This document shows, one piece after another, positions 58,151 to 64,000 of a stretch of 64,000 nt of DNA. This DNA is from DATGLW01 sp035293965 (GTDB lineage Bacteria; Actinomycetota; Acidimicrobiia; Acidimicrobiales; RAAP-2). How positions within the stretch are numbered: the stretch's first letter is position 1; each line of letters starts with the position of its first letter. The DNA is taken from positions 13,752 to 77,751 of the forward strand of contig DATGLW010000111.1 in assembly GCA_035293965.1 (NCBI GenBank), written 5' to 3'. Below the pieces are notes generated by a model. It searched no databases, was not told the origin of the DNA, and saw nothing but the letters and a program-made list of their open reading frames with translations. Both the position numbers and the translations under genes were made by a program.

Positions 58151-59034
58151 TGGTGGCGCTCCTGGTGCTCGTGGTGGTCCTCGAGGCTGGTCCGGGACTC
58201 GACCGCCTCCTCGTCGCCGAGGTAGGCGGCCCGGACCTCGGCGTTGTGCCTGATCTCGTCGGGCGGGCCCTGGGCGATGAGGACGCCGAAGTCGAGGACG
58301 TAGATCTGGCTGGAGAGGCTGAGGACCATGCCGACGTCGTGCTCCACCAAGAGGAGCGACACGTCGCCCTTCTCGACTGTCCGGCGCAGCGCCAGTGCCA
58401 GGCGCTCGGCCTCCACCACGTCGAGACCGGCCAGCGGCTCGTCGAGCAGGATCACCCGGGGGGCGGCAGCGAGTGCCCGGCCCACCTCGAGCAGCCGGCT
58501 CGTGCCCAGCGGCAGGGTGTCAGCCATCTGGTGGGCGATGGGCTGCAGCGACAGCAGCTCGAGAATGGCGTCCACCCGCTCGTTCTCTGACCGGTCCGGC
58601 CGGCGGAGGCTCGCGGCCGTGAACATGTCCTTCCACAGCCGCGGGCGCTGGTGGCGAACACGATCGGCCAGCACGAGGTGCTCGCGGACCGTGAGGCCCA
58701 TGAACAGCTCCGGCTGCTGGAAGGTGCGGGCGAGGCCGCGCCGGGCGCGGGCCTGGGGCGTGAGCCCGGTGATGTCCTCGCCGAGGAACGTCACCCGGCC
58801 CGCGTCGGGCCTGAGCAGCCCGGACAGCACGCCGAAGAGCGTCGTCTTGCCGGCGCCGTTCGGTCCCACGAGGCCCGTGATGGTGTTGGCGCCCACCTCG
58901 ATGCTCACGTCCGAGAGCGCTCGCACACCACCGAAGGTGACGGTCACGTTGCTGGCCGACATGAGGGGCCCGCCCGCCGGTCGGCCGACGGCACCCGCCT
59001 CGGCGGCCACGCTGGGGACGCCGGTCGTCGTCAC
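58147..59034 (-). CDS. livG: Branched-chain amino acid-type ABC transporter ATPase (LivG)
   Basis: A 295-residue ATP-binding subunit. Walker A GLVGPNGAGKTTLFGVLSG and Walker B RVILLDEPLAGLD are normal, and ARRGLARTFQQPELFMGLTVREH is typical of LivG. The signature motif is degenerate: LPLGTSRLLEVGRALA replaces LSGGQ-type sequence, a variant known in some actinobacterial LivG proteins. The first 22 residues are a non-conserved tail. The GTG start overlaps the permease stop (GTGA), and the stop overlaps the livF start. Confidence 0.9.
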   Translation of the reverse strand: MTTTGVPSVAAEAGAVGRPAGGPLMSASNVTVTFGGVRALSDVSIEVGANTITGLVGPNGAGKTTLFGVLSGLLRPDAGRVTFLGEDITGLTPQARARRGLARTFQQPELFMGLTVREHLVLADRVRHQRPRLWKDMFTAASLRRPDRSENERVDAILELLSLQPIAHQMADTLPLGTSRLLEVGRALAAAPRVILLDEPLAGLDVVEAERLALALRRTVEKGDVSLLLVEHDVGMVLSLSSQIYVLDFGVLIAQGPPDEIRHNAEVRAAYLGDEEAVESRTSLEDHHEHQERHQ

Positions 59035-61280
59035 TGGAGCCCCATCTCCGCCACCTCCGACGGCGCCCGCTCAGGGACGGGCCCGTTCGACGACACGGCG
59101 GCCATGCCGTTGGCGCTCGCCGCCAAGGTGGGCGCCTGCCCGGGCACCACCGCGCCCGCCGGCGCGCCACCGGCGTGGGCGACCGCCACCATCGGCCCCT
59201 TGACCAGGATCCACACGATGAAGGCGTGGTAGATGACCGAGCCGATGATGAGCGCGATCCACCAGTAGTGGGGGACCTCGATCACCCACAGGATGAAGTA
59301 GGCCAGCGTCGCCAGCCCCCCGCCCGCCATGAGGAAGCGCTGTCTGGGGGGCATGAGCCGGTAGCGGCGGCCGATCTCGCGGAACTGGCGGGCCTGCATG
59401 GCCAGGGTGCCCTCGGGGAACTTGGCCACGAAGATGGCGCCCAGGGCGAACAGGATCGGGGGCACGTTGCCGAACGCCTTGGGCAGGTAGACGAGCGCGA
59501 CCCCCGACGACAGCGTGAAGCTCAAGCCGGCGAACAGCGCCGCCACGTTGGAGCGGATGCCGAGGGTGACGAGCACTGCCAGCCACACCATGCCGCCCAG
59601 GGTGGCGTAGTTGGCCGGCAGGGCGACGCCGAGCGAGATGGCGAGCATCCCCCCCCCGATCCCGGCCACGAAGGAGGCGACCGCCGCGATGACGACCTTC
59701 ATCTGCAGCACGCTGATGCCGAGTGTCTTCGACCCGCGCTCGCTCCAGCGCACGGCGTTGAGCGCCAGGCCGGTCGTGGACCGCCGGATGTTCACGATGA
59801 AGATGGCGATGACGGCGAAGATGGCCAGGAACAGGTAGGAGAGGACCCGGGCCGACGAGGCCCAGTCCGGCGCCCCCACGTTCACCCCGATCCCCAGGTT
59901 CAAGAAGATGTTCCGGCTGAAGACGAGGTTCTCCATGAGGAGCCCGAAGATCAGGGTCACGAGGGCCACGTAGAGGTTGCCCATGCGGATGGTGAGGAAG
60001 CCGATGACCGCCCCGAAGGGGACGGCGATCACGCCGCCGAGGAGCACGGCAGCCAGCACGGGCCACCCGTGGTTCGTCGCGAGCTGTGCCGTGGCCAGCC
60101 CGCCGATGCCGGCAAAGGTGGCCATGCATAGCCAGATCATCCCGCCTTCACCCACCACCATGGTGAACGACAGGTAGATCACGGCGTAGGCCACGCCCTG
60201 GGCGACCAGACCGAGCCAGAAGCCGTGCAGGATGACCGGCAGGAGGCAGACGAGGGCGAACCCGATCAGCACTGCCCGGTAGCTGACCGAGCGGGCTGCC
60301 GGCCGGTCGCTGCTCGCGGTCACCACCTGGGCCTCGCCGCCCTGGGGACGGATGGCCCGGTCCAGGGCGCCGCCGACGCCCTCCTCCTCGTTGACGCCCC
60401 CACCCCTGAAGATGAAGTAGATGAGGAACAGGGCGGTGAAGATGAACGGGATGCTCGGGATCACCGCCGCGGTGAAGGAGCTGTTCGGCGGGAGCCCGTA
60501 CTGCACGAGGGCGCCGGCGATGCCCATCGCCAGGCCCACGCCCACCGCCACCGGCAGATTGCGGAGCCGACCGGCGATGACCGCGGCGAACGCCGCCACC
60601 ATGAGCAGGGTGAAGTCACCGGCGTCGAGCCCGATGATGGGCGCCGAGAGGACGCCGACGAGCCCGGCCAGGCCGATGCTGGCGGCCCACACCCCCACCG
60701 ACACGAGGTTGGGGCTCGTGCCCGACAGCGAGGTCATGGCGGGCGAGTCGACCATGGCCCGCACCCGGAGGCCGACGTCGGTGTAGCGCAGCACGACGAA
60801 GCCGATGACCATGATGCCGACCACGCAGCAGTACACGATGATCTGGTCCATCGTGACCGGCACGCCCAGGAACTTGAACACCCGCACCGGCTGGGGGGCG
60901 AGGCCCGGGGCCTTCAGGATGGTCTGGTTGCCGAAGACGAGCGTCGTGACCGGCGGGATGGCCACCGAGATGCCCACGGTGGCCACCACCTTGACCAGGG
61001 TGCTCGACATCCGGAGGAACTGGAACAGCAAGAAGTAGAGGAAGACCCCGAGCGCCGGCCCCACCACGAGGATCGACAGCAGCCCGGCGGGCACGATGCC
61101 CCAGTGGTTCTCGGTGTTCAGGTAGTAGTAGAAGCGCGCGACGAAGAAGGCGAGCGCGCCGAACCCGAAGTTGAGGATGCCGGCCGACAGGTACGTGACG
61201 ACGAGACCGGACGCTGCGATGGCGTAGATCCCGCCGAGCACCAACCCAGCGATCACATATTGCAGCACCGCGCCCCCCAT
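59031..61280 (-). CDS. Fused LivH-LivM permease of a branched-chain-type ABC transporter
   Basis: A 749-residue membrane protein joining two permeases that are usually separate. The N-terminal half (about 1-300) is LivH-like: VIAGLVLGGIYAIAASGL at the start and a series of about eight helices. A charged linker (GVNEEEGVGGALDRAIRPQ) follows. From about 335 the LivM-like half begins (VLIGFALVCLLPVIL, then VVGEGGMIWLCMATFAGIGG). About 17 helices in all. The C-terminus is a soluble Ala/Pro/Gly tail. One chain therefore supplies the whole transmembrane channel. First gene of the liv operon; transcription must begin in the 290-bp gap upstream, where I see no convincing promoter. Confidence 0.88.
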   Translation of the reverse strand: MGGAVLQYVIAGLVLGGIYAIAASGLVVTYLSAGILNFGFGALAFFVARFYYYLNTENHWGIVPAGLLSILVVGPALGVFLYFLLFQFLRMSSTLVKVVATVGISVAIPPVTTLVFGNQTILKAPGLAPQPVRVFKFLGVPVTMDQIIVYCCVVGIMVIGFVVLRYTDVGLRVRAMVDSPAMTSLSGTSPNLVSVGVWAASIGLAGLVGVLSAPIIGLDAGDFTLLMVAAFAAVIAGRLRNLPVAVGVGLAMGIAGALVQYGLPPNSSFTAAVIPSIPFIFTALFLIYFIFRGGGVNEEEGVGGALDRAIRPQGGEAQVVTASSDRPAARSVSYRAVLIGFALVCLLPVILHGFWLGLVAQGVAYAVIYLSFTMVVGEGGMIWLCMATFAGIGGLATAQLATNHGWPVLAAVLLGGVIAVPFGAVIGFLTIRMGNLYVALVTLIFGLLMENLVFSRNIFLNLGIGVNVGAPDWASSARVLSYLFLAIFAVIAIFIVNIRRSTTGLALNAVRWSERGSKTLGISVLQMKVVIAAVASFVAGIGGGMLAISLGVALPANYATLGGMVWLAVLVTLGIRSNVAALFAGLSFTLSSGVALVYLPKAFGNVPPILFALGAIFVAKFPEGTLAMQARQFREIGRRYRLMPPRQRFLMAGGGLATLAYFILWVIEVPHYWWIALIIGSVIYHAFIVWILVKGPMVAVAHAGGAPAGAVVPGQAPTLAASANGMAAVSSNGPVPERAPSEVAEMGLQ

Positions 61281-61570
61281 CCATCTCGCTTCGTGGCTGG
61301 TCTCCGGCAGCCTACCCGGCGGCTACCGCCGCGCGCTAGGCGCCCTGGCTCCGATTCGCTCACGTTTGCAGCCCCTGCCAGAATTGTCGTGCGGCTCGTT
61401 CCCGGCGGCTCGTTCGAGTCGTGGCGGCGGAGCGTAGCAAGCAGCGCGGCACGGTTCCAGCAGGCCGGCCAGGCCCGGGTCGCGTGCCGGCGCGCGTACG
61501 CTGCACGCGCGCGCCTGGCAACCGCGCGCTCGGGAGCCCCGAGGGCGGGGGCACCGCCCCGGCAGTGGGG
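61281..61570. other. Intergenic gap upstream of liv operon
   Basis: About 290 bases containing a GGCTCGTTC doublet near 61393 and CG-rich alternating sequence near 61482-61532. No gene, terminator or clear promoter can be supported. Confidence 0.45.
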
Positions 61571-63781
61571 TCAGGGCCCGGGCGGCCTCGCCGACCCGCC
61601 GAGCAGCGGCGCGCCCGCGCGACGATCCCTCCCCGGCTGGCTCCCCGCTCGGCGAGCACGCACCCAGCTCACCAGCTCGTCGGGATCGAGGGGCTCGGCG
61701 ATGAAGAAGCCCTGGCCCAGCTGGCAGCCGGCCGCCCACGCCGCGTGGTAGAGCGCCTCGCTCTCGATCCCCTCGGCCGCACAGCGCAGCCCGAGGCGCC
61801 GGGCCAGGTCGGCGATCGAGCGCACGATGGCGTCGTCCTGGGTCCGCTCCACCATGTTGCAGACGAAGTCCTGGTCGACCTTGAGCTCGCACACCGGCAG
61901 GTGGCGCAGGTAGCCGAGCCCGGTGTACCCCTGACCGAAGTCGTCGATGCTGATGCGCACCCCCATGCGGTGCAGGGCCTGGAGCACCTGGCGTGCCCCC
62001 TCGTCGTCGACGACGAGGGCGGTCTCGGTCACCTCGAGCGTCACGCGCTCGGCCGCCACGTGGTGGGCGCGCAGGAGCGCGGCGAGCGTGTCAGGGAGCC
62101 GGTCCTCGCGGTGGAGGTTCCTCGTCGACACGTTGACGGCAATCCCCGGCACCGCCTCGATACGGTCCCAGCGAGCCAGCTGGGCGAGGGCCTCGTCGAG
62201 CACCCATGCGGTGAGGTCCCCCATGGTCCGGCTCCGCTCGGCGACTGCAAGGAACTCCCGTGGGCCGACCAGCCCGCGCTCGGGATGCTGCCATCGAACC
62301 AGCGCCTCGGCGCCGACGAGCGCGCCCGTGCCGAGGTCGATCGTGGGCTGGTAGCGGAGGCGGAGGTCGCCGGCTCGCACAGCGGTACGCAGCTGGCCCG
62401 CCACGCCCAGCCAGTCCGCCTGGCTGGCGTCGAGCGCCTCGTCGTAGAACTGCACCGACGTGTCGGTGCTCTTGGCCCGGTACATGGCAGCGTCCGCGTG
62501 CTGGAGGAGGAGGTCGCCGTCGTCGCCGTCGTCGGGGAAGACGGCCACGCCGAAGCTTCCCTCGAGCGACAGGCGCACGCCCTCGTACTCGACGTCGGCG
62601 CGCAGGCTGGCGCGGACCCGGTCGATCACGGCACGGACCGCGTCGTGCCCGGCGGGACCAGCCAGGACCAACGCGAACTCGTCGCCACCGAGCCTTGCCA
62701 CGAAGTCCCGCGAGCGGATCGAGGAGCGGAGCCGATCGGCGGCCTCGCGCAGCAGCTGGTCGCCGACCCGGTGGCCCAAGCTGTCGTTGACGTGCTTGAA
62801 CTGGTCGAGGTCGGCGACGACGAGCGCGAAGGGCTCCCGCCGGCGCCGAGGCCGGGCGAGCAGGCGGGCGACGTGCTCGGCAAGCGCGAGGCGGTTGGGC
62901 AGCGCGGTGAGCAGGTCGTGTCGCGCCAACTGCGCGTTCAGGCTGGCCTCCTGGCGCAGGCCGCGGGTGACCGAGCGGGTGATGAGCACGAGCACCACCC
63001 ACAGCACGGCCAGCCCGAGGCCCAGCCCGAGCAGGATCTGGGCGAGCTCGTGGCCCAGCTCCGCCTGCACGAGGTCATAGGGCAGGATCACCGTGAGGTA
63101 GCCGCCCCCTGGCCGGCCCGGGATCATGAGCTCGGACACCGCCACGGCCTGGTGGCCCCCACCGGGCACCGGCTGCACGTCGGCCACCTCCTCGCCCCGC
63201 CGCACCGCGGCGAGCTGCGCCGCCGACAGCCGGTACCGGGGGAAGGGCCCCCCTACGTCCACGTCCATGCCGGACCCGTGCAGCCGCAACCCGTAGAACC
63301 GGTGCTCGGACGTCATCGCCCGGAGCTCGTCGACGAGCGCGGATTCCTGGGCAGCTGTGAGGTCCACCTTCTGGTCCGGCCCGACGAGCGCCAGGAGGGC
63401 CTGGTCGATGATGGCACCCTCGGACTTGGCCTGGGCGAGGCCCTGGTCCTGGAGCTGGCCGCGGGCCACGAGCCCGACGATGAGCCCGATCGCGACCACC
63501 GGCACCAGGCTGGCCAGCCAGTAGGCGAGGAACCGCCGCCGTGGGAGCCGCCTCCCCGGGTCGGCCGGCGGCACCCCGGTGGCTGTTCGCCGCCGGTTGC
63601 CGGGCCGCCGGTTGCCGGGCCGCCCCTCGCCCGGCCGCCAGGTGCCCGGCCGCGGCCGTCGATCCTGGCCCCGGCATCGTCGGACGTGGCGCCACCGGCG
63701 CCACTCCGGCCGGCGCCACCAGGGCCACGGTCCGTGGGGGCCGGACGCGTCAGAGGCGTGCTCCGAACGCCGGCCTCGCAT
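61571..63781 (-). CDS. Membrane-bound GGDEF-EAL cyclic-di-GMP protein
   Basis: A 736-residue two-helix sensor and c-di-GMP enzyme. After an Arg/Pro/Trp-rich cytoplasmic tail (about 1-80) there is a helix (about 85-107, YWLASLVPVVAIGLIVGLVA), an extracellular sensor domain (about 108-245) and a second helix (about 247-268). The GGDEF domain has RLGGDEFALVL, intact; the EAL domain has EALVRWQHPERG, TETALVVDD and DDFGQGYTGLGYL. Both activities are possible. ATG 63781 follows TAGCTT by 9 nt (leaderless); GTG 63574 is an in-frame alternative that would drop a repeat-rich tail. Confidence 0.87.
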   Translation of the reverse strand: MRGRRSEHASDASGPHGPWPWWRRPEWRRWRHVRRCRGQDRRPRPGTWRPGEGRPGNRRPGNRRRTATGVPPADPGRRLPRRRFLAYWLASLVPVVAIGLIVGLVARGQLQDQGLAQAKSEGAIIDQALLALVGPDQKVDLTAAQESALVDELRAMTSEHRFYGLRLHGSGMDVDVGGPFPRYRLSAAQLAAVRRGEEVADVQPVPGGGHQAVAVSELMIPGRPGGGYLTVILPYDLVQAELGHELAQILLGLGLGLAVLWVVLVLITRSVTRGLRQEASLNAQLARHDLLTALPNRLALAEHVARLLARPRRRREPFALVVADLDQFKHVNDSLGHRVGDQLLREAADRLRSSIRSRDFVARLGGDEFALVLAGPAGHDAVRAVIDRVRASLRADVEYEGVRLSLEGSFGVAVFPDDGDDGDLLLQHADAAMYRAKSTDTSVQFYDEALDASQADWLGVAGQLRTAVRAGDLRLRYQPTIDLGTGALVGAEALVRWQHPERGLVGPREFLAVAERSRTMGDLTAWVLDEALAQLARWDRIEAVPGIAVNVSTRNLHREDRLPDTLAALLRAHHVAAERVTLEVTETALVVDDEGARQVLQALHRMGVRISIDDFGQGYTGLGYLRHLPVCELKVDQDFVCNMVERTQDDAIVRSIADLARRLGLRCAAEGIESEALYHAAWAAGCQLGQGFFIAEPLDPDELVSWVRARRAGSQPGRDRRAGAPLLGGSARPPGP
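63591..63651. repeat. 15-bp tandem repeats in N-tail of GGDEF-EAL gene
   Basis: CGCCGGTTGCCGGGC occurs twice exactly, followed by two degenerate units; on the minus strand these encode GNRRP-like pentapeptides. Confidence 0.7.
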
Positions 63782-63790
63782 AGGAGCCGG

Positions 63791-63796
63791 AAGCTA
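63791..63796 (-). promoter_or_regulatory. -10 box of GGDEF-EAL gene
   Basis: TAGCTT on the minus strand ends 9 nt before the ATG at 63781. Confidence 0.4.
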
Positions 63797-63840
63797 GGTG
63801 GCCCAGGTGTCCGCCCTGTTGCGGGCCGGTTGCGAGGAGG

Positions 63841-64000
63841 TCAGGACGGGCGTTGCACGCCCCGGCCCTCCTCGCAGGAGGCGACGCGCCTCGCAGCGTG
63901 GCGGACGGCTGCCACCACCTCGTCGACCGACGCACCGGGGCCGACCACGCGCGACACGCCGCCCGCGAGGAGCGCGGGCACGTCGACGGCGGGGACGATG
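63841..64000 (-). CDS. Cobalamin (B12)-binding domain protein, C-terminus (partial)
   Basis: Only the last 52 codons are in the window, ending at TGA 63841-63843. IVPAVDVPALLAGGVSRVVG followed by PGASVDEVVAAVR resembles the last helix-strand of methylmalonyl-CoA mutase-type B12-binding domains, where a similar DVPAL..GV..VFGPGT motif occurs. If so, it would be a mutase subunit or small B12-binding protein, which would fit propionyl-CoA metabolism with the PrpE at 33-35 kb. The call rests on one short motif. Confidence 0.5.
   Translation of the reverse strand, partial: IVPAVDVPALLAGGVSRVVGPGASVDEVVAAVRHAARRVASCEEGRGVQRPS

Noticed and set aside
1..64000. tRNA, rRNA or tmRNA genes and intact insertion sequences
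   Set aside because: I looked for tRNA T-loop patterns, rRNA stretches and transposase motifs by eye and found none; a covariance-model scan would be decisive.

Overview
The window is 64 kb of very GC-rich DNA densely packed with genes on both strands. It looks like the chromosome of an actinobacterium, most likely of the class Acidimicrobiia. The evidence is: a MurT/GatD pair; many acyl-CoA and flavin/F420-type oxidoreductase genes; a secreted CAP protein ending in the GYWLVAADGGIFAFG-type repeat that is common in Acidimicrobiia; nine 4-nt ATGA/GTGA stop-start overlaps; and many apparently leaderless genes with a TANNNT -10 box 5-10 nt before the start codon. I saw no rRNA, tRNA, CRISPR array, intact IS element or prophage.

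Layout. 1-3.8 kb: a SpoIIE-type phosphatase running off the left edge, a membrane protein and a TetR repressor. 3.8-10 kb: a four-gene translationally coupled operon (acyl-CoA reductase fused to a HAD domain, Zn-type dehydrogenase, LarA-like DUF2088 protein, PlsC acyltransferase), divergent from TetR across two TACCA-NN-TGGTA operators. 10-13.6 kb: murT-gatD (lipid II amidation) divergent from a LysR gene, with a near-consensus promoter and a structured leader. 13.7-21.6 kb: tldD-tldE, an AlkA-type glycosylase, an SMP-30 protein, a luciferase-like oxidoreductase, an M20 peptidase and a dienelactone hydrolase. 21.7-26 kb: a CoA-transferase/amidohydrolase/DoxX/HDAC-like operon on the minus strand. 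26-28.7 kb: a mucin-like protein and a DUF35-thiolase fusion. 28.7-32.8 kb: a V4R-GAF-GGDEF-EAL protein and a secreted transglycosylase. 32.9-37.3 kb: propionyl-CoA synthetase, FabH and an alpha-methylacyl-CoA racemase-like protein. 37.4-42.3 kb: a large SpaA/Cna-B surface protein coupled to the CAP protein. 42.7-47.6 kb: two methyltransferases, an SDR, a PadR regulator, a copper-ATPase relic, a membrane protein and a cupin. 47.8-50.6 kb: enoyl-CoA hydratase, acyl-type phosphotransferase and 3-hydroxyisobutyrate-type dehydrogenase. 50.8-52.7 kb: a MoxR/VWA pair. 52.7-61.3 kb: P450, F420-type oxidoreductase, TetR, phosphotransferase and a branched-chain-amino-acid-type ABC transporter with a fused permease. 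61.6-64 kb: a membrane GGDEF-EAL protein and the C-terminus of a cobalamin-binding protein.

Themes. Much of the window handles acyl-CoA compounds: reduction, racemisation, hydration, thiolysis, activation and P450 oxidation. This fits a heterotroph that degrades or remodels lipids, sterols or branched hydrocarbons. A second theme is the cell envelope (MurT/GatD, Rpf-like transglycosylase, SpaA protein, CAP protein). The most unusual items are the murT leader, the FAR-HAD/MDR/LarA-like/PlsC operon, a bidirectional leaderless promoter at 19.27 kb, a frameshifted copA relic, and short tandem duplications in many intergenic gaps and some coding linkers.
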